Assembly (NCBI RefSeq): GCF_030519475.1
Contig: NZ_JAUMKD010000001.1
Coordinates: 248,001-312,000 of the forward strand
Direction of reading: 5' to 3'
Length of the DNA: 64,000 bases
Source of the DNA: Micromonospora sp. C28SCA-DRY-2
GTDB taxonomy: Bacteria > Actinomycetota > Actinomycetes > Mycobacteriales > Micromonosporaceae
The translations under genes and the position numbers were made by a program. Shown in pieces: positions 44,256 through 53,539 of this stretch. The stretch's first letter is position 1, and each line of letters opens with the position of its first letter. Under the pieces are notes generated by a model, which searched no databases, was not told the origin of the DNA, and saw only the letters and a program-made list of their open reading frames with translations.

Positions 44256-44777
44256 TCAGGCGGGGATGGAGATGCCCACCCCGCCGCGGGTCTGGCCGCC
44301 GTAGCGCCGCCGCTCGGCGTCCAGGTCGAGCCGGCCGATCCGCTTCCGCGCGGCCAGCGCGGCGTCGTCGAGCCGGTCGGCCGGTACCAGCCAGACGATC
44401 TCGAACTCCAGGCCGTCCGGGTCCTGGCCGTAGAGGCTCTTGGTGGTGCCGTGGTCGGAGGTGCCGACCAGGGCGCCGGCGGCGGCCAGCCGCTGGGCGG
44501 TGGCGGCCAGTTCGTCCAGCGTGTCCACCTCCCAGGCCAGGTGGTAGAGGCCGACGGTGCCCCGGCCGGCGGCGGAGCGGCCGGCGCCGGCGCCGATCTC
44601 GAACAGGCCGAGGTCGTGGTCGTTGGTGGAGTCGGGCGCCTGGAGGAAGGTGGCGCCCCGGAAGCCCTCCGGGGTCATCGCCACCGGGCGGAAGCCCAGC
44701 ACGTCCCGGTAGAAGGCGACGCTGCGGGCGAGGTCACTGACGTAGAGGACGGCGTGGTTCAGGCGGTGGATTCCCAT
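44256..44777 (-). CDS. VOC family dioxygenase-like protein
   Basis: 173 residues. IHRLNHAVLYVSDLARSVAF has the first metal-ligand His, LYHLAWEVDTLDELAATAQR the second, and LYGQDPDGLEFEIVWLV the Glu of the vicinal-oxygen-chelate fold. It is close to catechol-2,3-dioxygenase-like and glyoxalase/fosfomycin-resistance-type proteins. It is divergent from a MarR regulator across a perfect palindrome, so its expression is probably induced by a phenolic or quinone ligand. Confidence 0.9.
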   Translation of the reverse strand: MGIHRLNHAVLYVSDLARSVAFYRDVLGFRPVAMTPEGFRGATFLQAPDSTNDHDLGLFEIGAGAGRSAAGRGTVGLYHLAWEVDTLDELAATAQRLAAAGALVGTSDHGTTKSLYGQDPDGLEFEIVWLVPADRLDDAALAARKRIGRLDLDAERRRYGGQTRGGVGISIPA

Positions 44778-44797
44778 GCCCCCGACGCTAGCGCGAT

Positions 44798-44817
44798 TTA
44801 GTTGAGCCTTCAACTAA
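44798..44817. promoter_or_regulatory. MarR operator TTAGTTGA-GCCT-TCAACTAA
   Basis: Perfect 8-bp arms with a 4-bp centre in the 47-bp gap between the divergent VOC and MarR starts. The half-site TTAGTTGA/TCAACTAA is the kind recognised by many MarR regulators. It would control both genes. Confidence 0.8.
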
Positions 44818-44824
44818 CTGGGCT

Positions 44825-45289
44825 ATGATGGGCGCCATGACCCGCTGGCTGGACCCGGACGAGCAGCGCACCTGGCGGGCGTTCCTGACCGCCTCCCGGG
44901 CGCTGATGGAGACGCTCGACCGCGAGCTGCAACGCGACGCCGGGATGCCGCACGCGTACTACGAGATCCTGGTCCGGCTCTCCGAGGCGCCGGGGCGCCG
45001 GCTGCGGATGAGCGAGCTGGCCGAGGCGAGCGGCGCCTCGCGCAGCCGGCTCTCGCACGCGGTGTCCCGGATGGAGGCGGCCGGGTGGCTGCGCCGCGAG
45101 GAGTGCCCGACCGACCGGCGCGGGCAGATCGCGCTGCTCACCGAGGCGGGGTACGCCACCCTCGCCGCCGCCGCTCCCGGGCACGTCGAGGGGGTACGCC
45201 GGCACCTGTTCGACGCGCTGACCCCGGCCCAGGTCGACCAGCTGCGCCGGATCAGCGAGACGCTGGCCGACCACCTGACCGGTTCCTGA
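44825..45289 (+). CDS. MarR family transcriptional regulator
   Basis: 154 residues from ATG 44825 (ATG 44837 possible). Winged helix at ~45-115: AYYEILVRLSEAPGRRLRMS, ELAEASGASRSRLSHAVSRM and RREECPTDRRGQIALLTEAG. It is divergent from the VOC gene, with a palindrome overlapping the promoter, so autoregulation together with repression of the VOC gene is likely. Confidence 0.92.
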   Translation: MMGAMTRWLDPDEQRTWRAFLTASRALMETLDRELQRDAGMPHAYYEILVRLSEAPGRRLRMSELAEASGASRSRLSHAVSRMEAAGWLRREECPTDRRGQIALLTEAGYATLAAAAPGHVEGVRRHLFDALTPAQVDQLRRISETLADHLTGS

Positions 45290-45346
45290 CCGAACCGCTC
45301 CGGCGCGGGACTTGTACTTACCGTCGTCGGTTGAGCACGATGGGGC

Positions 45347-46954
45347 GTGCCCTCCGGCTTCGGTGAACTGACTGACCAGGCGCACCACCTGGTGTCCGCC
45401 GGCGACCTCGCCGGCGCCCAGCGGCTGCTCGCCGACGCGCTGACCGAGGCCGACCCGCGACCGGCCAACGCCACCCCCGAGCTGGCCGAGGCGGCCAGCC
45501 TCCAGGCCCGGGTGCTGGTCGCCCTCGGCGAACCGCACTCCGCCCGCGGCTGGGCCGCCTTCGCGTACGCGGCCACCACCCGGCTGCACGGCCGCTCCGA
45601 CCAGCGCACGGTCGCCGCCGCGGCCACCCTGGCGGCGGTGCTGCACCGGGTCGGCAGCTGGTCCCGCGCCGCCCGGCTCTACCAGGAGGTCATCATCGAG
45701 CTGACCGCCCTGGACGGACCGGAGTCGCTGCGGGTGCTCGCCGCGCACGCCGACCTGGCCACCGTGGAGTACGCGCGCGGCCAGTGCCAGGTGGCCCGGG
45801 ACCGGCTCCAGGACGCCTGGGAGCTGCACCGCGAGGTCTACGGCGACGGCCATCCCAGCGGCATCAAGATGCTCGCCCGGCTGGGCGCGATGCAGCGCGA
45901 CTGCGGGCAGTTCGCCGAGGCGCACGACAACCTGGCGCTGGCCCGGGAGCTGTGCCGGCAGCACCTGCCCGCGGACGACCCGCTGGCCGCGCAGGTGGCC
46001 ACGCTGGCCCGGGCCGCGGCGAACGCGGACCACGTCTGCGCCGAGACCGCCCCGGTGAGCCGGGACGGCCCGGTCGTGCCGGCGGCGCGCACCCCGCCCC
46101 CCGGCGACGGGCCGGCGCCGGAGGCCCGGCCCCGGTCCGCGGAGCACCCGCCGGAGGACTGGCACCGGTCGGAGGACTGGCACCCGTCCGGCTGGCCGGA
46201 GGGCGGGGAGACCGGGCCGGCCGACGCCGCCGATCCCCCGGTGCCGACGCCCCGGCAGCCGGTGGACGGCCCGACCACCGCGCCGGAGCAGGGCTGGTGG
46301 CCCCCGGAGCAGGGCCCGGACGACGGGCCGGGCAGCGCGGTACCCCCGTCGGTGGTCACCCTGGCCGACGGACCGGTCGACGAGGCGGACGGGGTGCGCC
46401 GGGTGCCCCGGCACGACGAACCGCCGTACCCGCCGTCGCCGCTGCTGCCCGTGCCGGTGGACCGGCCGCCGGGCCGGCCCACCACCCGGCTGCTGCTGCT
46501 CGTCGTGGCGGGCGTGGCCGTGGTGCTGCTCGGCACCGCGGCGGTCATCGCCGGGGTGTCCCGGATGGACGGCGACGCGGAACCGGCCGCCCCGGCCGCC
46601 AGCGGCGGGCCGGCCACCTCCGCCGCGCCGAGCACCGCCGCACCGGCCGCCCCCTCGCCGACCGGCGTCGCGGCCGCCCCACCCGGCACCCCGCCCGGCG
46701 CGGTGACCCTGCGGGACAACCGGGACAACGTGGCGCTGAGCTGGACCTACCCGGCCGGTGGCGAGGGGCCGGTGGTGATCTCCGGTGGCCGGGCGGGCCA
46801 GGCCCAGACCGCCTTCGCCGACCTGCCCGCCGGCACCAGCAGCTTCGTCGTCTACGGCCTGAACCGCAGCACCGACTACTGCTTCACGGTCGCCGTCGTC
46901 TGGTCCGCCGACACGGTCGCCCGCGCCGAGCAGGTCTGCACCCGCCGCCGCTGA
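45347..46954 (+). CDS. TPR protein with membrane anchor and C-terminal Fn3-like domain
   Basis: 535 residues from GTG 45347. Residues 1-220 are helical repeats (LVSAGDLAGAQRLLADALTE, GSWSRAARLYQEVIIELTAL, GQFAEAHDNLALARELCRQH). A ~150-residue Pro/Asp-rich linker follows, then a membrane segment (LLLLVVAGVAVVLLGTAAVI) and an exported Thr/Pro linker. The final ~75 residues resemble a fibronectin type III sandwich (NVALSWTYPAGGEGPVVISG, YCFTVAVVW). The role is unknown; the layout suggests coupling of cytoplasmic scaffolding to the cell surface. Confidence 0.7.
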   Translation: MPSGFGELTDQAHHLVSAGDLAGAQRLLADALTEADPRPANATPELAEAASLQARVLVALGEPHSARGWAAFAYAATTRLHGRSDQRTVAAAATLAAVLHRVGSWSRAARLYQEVIIELTALDGPESLRVLAAHADLATVEYARGQCQVARDRLQDAWELHREVYGDGHPSGIKMLARLGAMQRDCGQFAEAHDNLALARELCRQHLPADDPLAAQVATLARAAANADHVCAETAPVSRDGPVVPAARTPPPGDGPAPEARPRSAEHPPEDWHRSEDWHPSGWPEGGETGPADAADPPVPTPRQPVDGPTTAPEQGWWPPEQGPDDGPGSAVPPSVVTLADGPVDEADGVRRVPRHDEPPYPPSPLLPVPVDRPPGRPTTRLLLLVVAGVAVVLLGTAAVIAGVSRMDGDAEPAAPAASGGPATSAAPSTAAPAAPSPTGVAAAPPGTPPGAVTLRDNRDNVALSWTYPAGGEGPVVISGGRAGQAQTAFADLPAGTSSFVVYGLNRSTDYCFTVAVVWSADTVARAEQVCTRRR

Positions 46955-47094
46955 CACCCGGCGGGCGCGGCCGCGAGTCGGTGGCGGGCCGGGCCGATCC
47001 GGGCCGGCCCCGCCGTCGAAGCCTTCCGCCGCGCCCACCGGCCCCGGTTCGGCGTCGAGAGTTCGGCAGTGCCGGCGGACCGATCCGGGCCGGC

Positions 47095-48530
47095 TCAGGC
47101 CGGCTCGTCGGGAAGGGCCGGCAGCCGCAGCCGCACGCACAGCCCGGGACCGGGCTCGGCGTCGGCCAGCTCGACAGTGCCGCCCGCCCGGCGGACCAGT
47201 TCCCGGACGATGGCCAGCCCCAGCCCGGTGCCGCCGGCGTCCCGGGCCCGCGCGTCGTCGAGCCGGGTGAACCGGTCGAAGACCCGCGCCCGGTCCGCGA
47301 CCGGGATGCCCGGCCCGTCGTCGGTCACCGTCACCAGGTGGTACCCGCCCGGCCCGGCACCGCGCGACGCCGGGGCGGCCGGGCCGGGCCGGTCGGCGCT
47401 CGGCGCCGGCACGGCGGTCAGCACCACCTCGCCGCGGGCGTGCCGGACCGCGTTGTCCACCAGGTTGGCCAGGATCCGGTGCAGTTCGTCGGCGTCGCCC
47501 ACCGTCCAGGCCGGCGCGGCCGGCGCGAGCACCCGTACCGGCGGCGACGGGTACCGGGTGGCCACCGCGGCCAGCAGCCCGCCCAGCTCCACCGGGCCGG
47601 TGGCCCGGGTCGGCGGCGCCTCGTCCAGCCGGGCCAGCAGCAGCAGGTCGTCGACGAGCCGGCTGAGCCGCTCGGTGTCGGCGAGCAGGTTCGCCGACAC
47701 CGCCGTCCAGTCGGTCCGCCCGGCCAGTCGCTGCGCCACCTCCAGCTCGGTGCGGATGTTGGTCAGCGGGCTGCGCAGCTCGTGCGCCGCGTCCGCGACG
47801 AAGGCCCGCTGCCGGTTCCGGGCCGACTCCAGCCGGCCGAGCATGCCGTTGAGGGTGACCGCCAGCCGGTGGATCTCGTCCCGGGACGCGGGCACCGGTA
47901 GCCGGCCGCCGCCGTCGCGTCCGGTGATCTCCTCGGCCCCGCGGCGCAGCTCCTCCACCGGCCGCAGCGTCGCCCCGACCACCCGCCAGGCCACCACCGC
48001 GAGCACGCCCACCAGCAGCGGGAAGGCGACCAGCAGGATGGTGCCCACCACGTGCGTGCTGTGCCGCACGTCGGCCATCGACCGGGCGACCAGCACGGTC
48101 CGCGGGTCCGCCCCGGTGCCGGCCGGCACGGCCACCACCCGGACCGGTCCGGGCAGCCCCACCCGCTCCCCCGACACCGTCACCCGCTGCCGGGCGTCCC
48201 GGTCGATCTGCTCCGGCCGCAGCATCGGCACCAGCCGGTCGGCGTCGATCGAGGCGGCCCGCACCCGCCCTTCGGCATCGACCACCTGCACCCTGGTCTG
48301 GCCCGCGGCCACCGGCAGCGGGTCGGGCAGCGCGTCCTCCGCGGCGAGCAGCGCGACCGCGTCGGCGGTGCGGAACGCCTCGGCGTCCACGCTGCGTTGC
48401 AGCACGAAGCGGAGCACCCCGAGCAGGACCAGCCCGCCGACCGCCAGCCCCACGGAGAGGCCGAGCACCCCGAGCACCATGAGCCGGCCGCGCAGCCCGA
48501 ACGCGGCCCGCAGCCGCCCCCACCGTCCGC

Positions 48531-48534
<4 letters not shown>
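47095..48534 (-). CDS. Sensor histidine kinase
   Basis: 479 residues from GTG 48534, overlapping the response-regulator stop. Two membrane segments (~17-37 and ~165-185) flank a sensor domain, followed by HAMP. The dimerisation block AFVADAAHELRSPLTNIRTE carries the phospho-accepting His. N-box ILANLVDNAVRHARG, G1 DDGPGIPVADRARVFDRF and G2 GTGLGLAIVRELVRRAGG are intact. It works with the OmpR-type regulator. The divergent LolA-like gene suggests cell-envelope sensing. Confidence 0.93.
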
Positions 48535-49187
<653 letters not shown>

Positions 49188-49230
49188 GGGTCAAGGGTGC
49201 CACCCCCGGACGAGGGGCCGCGGCGGCGTC

Positions 49231-49247
49231 CTCAGCGCCCTCTCAGC
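49231..49247. promoter_or_regulatory. Direct repeat CTCAGC, 11-bp period, candidate response-regulator site
   Basis: CTCAGC at 49231-49236 and 49242-49247, one helical turn apart, between the divergent regulator and the LolA-like gene. Tandem half-sites on one face of the helix are how OmpR-type proteins bind. Confidence 0.55.
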
Positions 49248-49283
49248 CTCGATTGGGCAGGATGTGACCAGGAGGTGCCACAC

Positions 49284-50375
49284 ATGTCCGTCCTGAAGAG
49301 CCGTCCCGTCCTGCGCTGGCTGGTCCCGGTGACCGCCGCCGCCACCGTCATCGGCGGCGGTGCCGCGCTCGGCACGTTCGCCGCCCAGGCCGAGCCGAGC
49401 CTGCCGCCGCGCACCGCCGCCGAACTCCTGGTCGACCTGCAGACCTCGCGGCTGGAGGGGCTCTCCGGCACGGTCGTGCAGCGCGCCGACCTGGGCCTGC
49501 CGCCGCTCGCCGGGCTGGCCGGCGGTGAGCTGGGCAGCCTGCTGACCGGCACGCACACGCTGCGGGTCTGGCACTCCGGCCCGGACCGGCAGCGGATCGC
49601 GCTGCTGGACACCCTCGGCGAGAAGGACGTCATCCGCAACGGCCGGGACGTCTGGACCTGGGACAGCCGGACCAACACCGCCACCCACCGCACGCTGCCC
49701 ACCGAGAGCGGCGAGCCGGCCGCGCCGGACCTGCCGGCGACCCCGCAGCAGGCGGCCGACCAGGCCCTCGCCGCGATCGACCCGAGCACCGAGGTGAGCG
49801 TCGGCCGCTCCGCCACGGTGGCCGGCCGGGACGCGTACGAGCTGGTGCTCGCGCCACGCGACGCCGCGTCGCTGGTGCACCAGGTGCGGATCGCCATCGA
49901 CGCCGAGGAGCACGTGCCGCTGCGCTTCGAGGTCTTCGCCGACGGCAGCGACCAGCCGGCCTTCGAGATGGCCTTCACCCAGGTGGACTACGCCCGGCCC
50001 GCCGCCGACCAGTTCGCGTTCAACCCGCCGCCCGGCGTGACGATCACCGAGGAGTCGGTGGACCGGCCGGCGGGCGCGCACCGGGCCGAGCGGCCCGCGG
50101 GCGACCGGCCCCAGGTGCGTACGGTCGGCGAGGGCTGGACGACGGTGGTGGTCGCGCGGCTCGACGGCCCGGCCACCGGCGGCGCCGGTGAGCCGGCGCA
50201 GGCCCCGCCGGCCGAGGTCGCCGGCGTGCTGGACGCGCTGCCGAAGGTCAGCGGCGACTGGGGCAGCGGGCGGTTGCTGACCGGGAAGCTGTTCAGCGCG
50301 CTGCTCACCGACGACGGCCGGCTGCTCGCCGGCGCGGTCACCCCGGAGCGGCTCTACGAGGTGGCGAAGGGCTGA
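49284..50375 (+). CDS. LolA-like exported protein
   Basis: 363 residues from ATG 49284 (AGGAGG upstream). A signal peptide with basic start and hydrophobic core (LVPVTAAATVIGGGAALGTF) is followed by AQAEPSL. The body has LLVDLQTSRLEGLSGTVVQR, VWTWDSRTNTATHRTLPTES and RFEVFADGSDQPAFEMAFTQ, the half-barrel of LolA/LppX/RseB-like lipid- or sensor-binding proteins. Divergence from the two-component system suggests that it is its target and perhaps a signal modulator, as RseB is for other envelope-stress pathways. Confidence 0.8.
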   Translation: MSVLKSRPVLRWLVPVTAAATVIGGGAALGTFAAQAEPSLPPRTAAELLVDLQTSRLEGLSGTVVQRADLGLPPLAGLAGGELGSLLTGTHTLRVWHSGPDRQRIALLDTLGEKDVIRNGRDVWTWDSRTNTATHRTLPTESGEPAAPDLPATPQQAADQALAAIDPSTEVSVGRSATVAGRDAYELVLAPRDAASLVHQVRIAIDAEEHVPLRFEVFADGSDQPAFEMAFTQVDYARPAADQFAFNPPPGVTITEESVDRPAGAHRAERPAGDRPQVRTVGEGWTTVVVARLDGPATGGAGEPAQAPPAEVAGVLDALPKVSGDWGSGRLLTGKLFSALLTDDGRLLAGAVTPERLYEVAKG

Positions 50376-50493
50376 CCTTCGGCGGCGGTCGGGGAGGTGT
50401 GCGCGCGCGCACCCTCCCGGCCGGCGCGTTTCGGGGGTGCGGGCCGGCGGGTGACGCCGGCCCGCGGCGCTTGGTCCGGCGGATCGGCGCGCG

Positions 50494-50554
50494 GTATCTT
50501 TCTCAGTTCAGGCAACAAAAAAGAACGGCCGAATAGCCGTTCCGGGAAAGATAC
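50494..50554 (+). promoter_or_regulatory. Nested-hairpin leader directly before helR
   Basis: Outer arms GTATCTTTC (50494-50502) and GAAAGATAC (50546-50554). Between them lies AACGGC-CGAATA-GCCGTT (50524-50541) as an inner stem next to an A6 run. The element ends 19 bp before the TTG start. It could be an attenuator or a protein-bound operator. Confidence 0.6.
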
Positions 50555-50573
50555 TAACCAATTGGGAGACGGC

Positions 50574-52871
50574 TTGTCAAGGCACTCCGGCGATTCCGGT
50601 GAATTGCAGCCCGACGACGAGATCGGTCGCGAGCAGGAGTACGTCTCGATGCTCTACCGCCGGCTGGACGGGCTGCGTGAGCAGGCCTCCCGGCGGCTGG
50701 CCGAGGAACTGCGCAACACCGGCGGCACGTTGCAGGCCCGTTCCCAGCGCGACAGCGCGGTCGGGATGTACGCCGAACAGGTCGAGCAGTTCTCCGCGGT
50801 GGAGAGCGGCCTCTGCTTCGGCCGGCTGGACACCGACGACGGCGGCCGGCACTACATCGGCCGGATCGGCATCTTCGACACCAGCGGCGACTACGACCCG
50901 CTGCTGATCGACTGGCGGGCGCCGGCCGCCCGCGCCTTCTACCTCGCCACCGCCGCCAACCCGCAGGGCGTACGCCGGCGCCGGCACCTGCGCACCCGGG
51001 AGCGCAAGGTGACCGCGCTCAACGACGAGGTGCTCGACCTGGCCACCGCCTCCCCCACCGCGCACGAGGAGCTGACCGGGGAGGCGTCGCTGCTCGCCGC
51101 GCTGAACGCCGGGCGGACCGGGCGGATGCGCGACATCGTGGAGACCATCCAGGCCGAGCAGGACGCGGTCATCCGGGCCGACCTGCCGGGCGTGCTGGTG
51201 GTGCAGGGCGGGCCGGGCACCGGCAAGACGGCTGTCGCGCTGCACCGGGCCGCGTACCTGCTCTACACCCACCGCCGGGAACTCGCCACCCGCGGCGTGC
51301 TGCTGGTCGGCCCGAACGCGACCTTCCTGCGCTACATCTCCCAGGTACTGCCGGCGCTGGCCGAGACCGGTGTGCTGCTGCGCACCCAGGGCGACCTCTT
51401 TCCCGGGGTGAGCGCCCGGCGCACCGAGAGCCCCGAGGCGGCCGCGCTCAAGGGGCGGCTGGTGATGACCGAGGTGCTCGCCACCGCGGTGCGCGACCGG
51501 CAGTGGGTGCCCGCCGAGCCGCTGGAGGTCGAGCTGCCGCAGCGGGAGATCCTCCGGCTCGACCCGGCGACCGTCAGCGCCGCCCGGGACCGGGCCCGCC
51601 GCTCCGGCCGCCCGCACAACCTGGCCCGCGCGCTGTTCGACATCGAGATCGTGCACGCGCTCTCCGCGCAGGTCGCCGACCGGATCGGCGCCGACCCGCT
51701 GGGCGGGGAGAACCTGCTCGACGAGGCCGACATCGCGGAGATCCGCCGCGAGCTGCGCGAGGAGCCCGAGGTGCGGGCCGTGCTGGACGAGCTCTGGCCG
51801 GTGCTCACCCCGCAGCGCCTGCTCGCCGACCTGTACGCCTCGGCCGAGCGGATCGCCGCCGCCGCGCCGATGCTCACCGCCGCCGAGCGGGCCCTGCTGC
51901 ACCGGGAGCCGGGCGGCTGGACGCCGGCTGACGTGCCGCTGCTGGACGAGGCGGCCGAGCTGCTCGGCGAGGACGAGCGGGCCGCGACGGCCCGCCGGGA
52001 GCGGATCCGGGCGCTGCAACGCGAGTACGCCGAGGGCGTCCTGGAGATCGCCCGGGGTTCCCGGTCGATCGACGTGGAGGACGAGGCCGAGGGCGGTGAG
52101 ATCCTCGGCGTGACCGACCTGCTGGACGCCGACCGGCTGCTGGAGCGGCAGGAGGAGGTCGACCGGCTGACCACCGCCCAGCGGGCCGCGGCCGACCGGA
52201 ACTGGGCGTTCGGCCACGTGATCGTGGACGAGGCGCAGGAGTTGTCACCGATGGCCTGGCGGCTGCTGATGCGCCGCTGTCCGAGCCGGTCGATGACGAT
52301 CGTCGGGGACGTGGCGCAGACCGGCGCGTTGGCCGGCACGCCGTCCTGGGCCGACGCGCTGGAGCCGTACGTGGCGCAGCGCTGGCGGCTGGAGGAGCTG
52401 ACGGTCAGCTACCGCACCCCGGCCGAGATCATGGCGGTCGCCGCCGAGGTGCTGGCCGGGATCGACCCGGCGCTGCGCCCACCCCGCTCGGTGCGCGAGA
52501 GCGGGTTCCCGCCCCGGGAGCGCTCGGTGCCGGCGGCGCGGCTGGCGGCCGAGCTGGTCGACGTGGTGACCGGGGAGGCGGCCGGGCTGGCCGACGGCCG
52601 GCTCGGCGTGATCGTGCCGGCCGGCCGGGTGGCCGAACTCGGGGCCGCGGTCACCGGCGCGCTGCCCGAGGCGGCCGTCGGCGAGCACCCGGAGCTGGAG
52701 AGCCGGGTCGTGGTGCTCACCGTCGCCCAGGCCAAGGGCCTGGAGTTCGACTCGGTCGTGGTGGTCGACCCCGACCGCATCGTGGCCGAGTCCCCCCGCG
52801 GCCGCAGCGACCTCTACGTCGCCCTCACCCGCGCCACCCAACGCCTAACCACCCTCCACCCCACCCCCTGA
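50574..52871 (+). CDS. helR: HelD/HelR-type RNA-polymerase-associated UvrD-like helicase
   Basis: 765 residues from TTG 50574, with GGGAG upstream; the frame is open far upstream but that part is not protein-like. The N-terminal coiled coil (EYVSMLYRRLDGLREQASRR) would enter the polymerase secondary channel. ATPase motifs follow: Walker A VVQGGPGTGKTAVALHRAAY, Walker B HVIVDEAQELSPMAWRLL and motif VI SDLYVALTRATQRL. HelD-type proteins remove stalled RNA polymerase; the actinobacterial HelR group also displaces rifamycins. The exact subgroup is inferred from actinobacterial origin, and I could not identify a rifampin-associated element upstream. Confidence 0.85.
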   Translation: MSRHSGDSGELQPDDEIGREQEYVSMLYRRLDGLREQASRRLAEELRNTGGTLQARSQRDSAVGMYAEQVEQFSAVESGLCFGRLDTDDGGRHYIGRIGIFDTSGDYDPLLIDWRAPAARAFYLATAANPQGVRRRRHLRTRERKVTALNDEVLDLATASPTAHEELTGEASLLAALNAGRTGRMRDIVETIQAEQDAVIRADLPGVLVVQGGPGTGKTAVALHRAAYLLYTHRRELATRGVLLVGPNATFLRYISQVLPALAETGVLLRTQGDLFPGVSARRTESPEAAALKGRLVMTEVLATAVRDRQWVPAEPLEVELPQREILRLDPATVSAARDRARRSGRPHNLARALFDIEIVHALSAQVADRIGADPLGGENLLDEADIAEIRRELREEPEVRAVLDELWPVLTPQRLLADLYASAERIAAAAPMLTAAERALLHREPGGWTPADVPLLDEAAELLGEDERAATARRERIRALQREYAEGVLEIARGSRSIDVEDEAEGGEILGVTDLLDADRLLERQEEVDRLTTAQRAAADRNWAFGHVIVDEAQELSPMAWRLLMRRCPSRSMTIVGDVAQTGALAGTPSWADALEPYVAQRWRLEELTVSYRTPAEIMAVAAEVLAGIDPALRPPRSVRESGFPPRERSVPAARLAAELVDVVTGEAAGLADGRLGVIVPAGRVAELGAAVTGALPEAAVGEHPELESRVVVLTVAQAKGLEFDSVVVVDPDRIVAESPRGRSDLYVALTRATQRLTTLHPTP

Positions 52872-52890
52872 CCCAGGGGGTGTCGAGGTC

Positions 52891-52945
52891 GATCATGAGG
52901 TTGGCGGCGATGTGGATCTCCTCCGCTGCCGCCAACCTCATGATC
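52891..52945. repeat. 18-bp perfect inverted repeat behind helR
   Basis: GATCATGAGGTTGGCGGC (52891-52908) and its exact complement (52928-52945) with a 19-bp loop, between the convergent helR and the gene at 52957. It may end transcription in both directions, or be a dispersed palindromic element: GATCATGAG-type palindromes are frequent between Micromonospora genes. Confidence 0.85.
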
Positions 52946-52956
52946 AACGGGGGTCA

Positions 52957-53364
52957 CTACTCGGTGGTGGTGTTGCCGGGGCCGGTGGCGATGGTGGACT
53001 GGTCGCTGGTGGAGCCGCCGGTGGGGGTGCTCAGGCCGCCGGTGGTGGCGTCGCCGGTGGTGGTCGGGGCGACCTTGCCCGGGTGCCGCTCCGGCTGGCG
53101 GGCCAGCCGCCGCACGCTCGCCGGGCCGGCGGTGCCACCGGTCGTGGTGACCGCGCCCTGACCCCGGGTCGGGCCGCCGTCGCGCAGCACGGTGGGGTCG
53201 ACCGACACGTGCGCCGGGTCGTCCGGGTCCTCCTCCTGGCGCACCCGCTCCACGTCCGTGCGGGGCACGGTCACCTCGTCCAGGGCACCCTCGCCGTACA
53301 CACCGCCGGCGATCCGGTTCTCCGCCCGCCGGGCGGCGTCCTGTCGCATGTCGTCCTCACGCAC
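52957..53364 (-). CDS. Hypothetical hydrophilic protein (135 aa)
   Basis: 135 residues starting MREDDMRQDAARRAENRIAG. There is an acidic, charged first half and a Thr/Gly-rich, probably disordered second half ending PGNTTTE. No signal peptide or fold can be recognised. Convergent with helR and separated from it by the long inverted repeat. The composition is unlike spurious frames (few Arg/Pro runs in the N-terminal half), but the evidence for translation is moderate. Confidence 0.5.
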   Translation of the reverse strand: MREDDMRQDAARRAENRIAGGVYGEGALDEVTVPRTDVERVRQEEDPDDPAHVSVDPTVLRDGGPTRGQGAVTTTGGTAGPASVRRLARQPERHPGKVAPTTTGDATTGGLSTPTGGSTSDQSTIATGPGNTTTE

Positions 53365-53539
53365 GATCCATCACCTCGCAGAAAAGGGTCGGTCTCTGTG
53401 CGTGCCCGACGACTGGCCGGCCAAACCCGCACCGCCGGTTCACCGGGGTGTCGTTCGCCGCTCGCCTGCCGGCCGTCCGGGCTGCCCATGCTGACCCGCG
53501 GACCGGCGGGAGATCCCCGCCGGAGGGAGAGAGGACAGC

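Noticed and set aside
44810-48523. 1237-codon open frame on the minus strand
   Set aside because: It runs antisense or out of frame through the MarR, TPR and kinase genes, is made of Gly/Arg/Ala/Pro, and reflects the GC bias of third positions.
50376-50573. Rifampin-associated element upstream of helR
   Set aside because: I could not match a convincing inverted repeat of that type; only the nested hairpin was seen, so it is reported separately.
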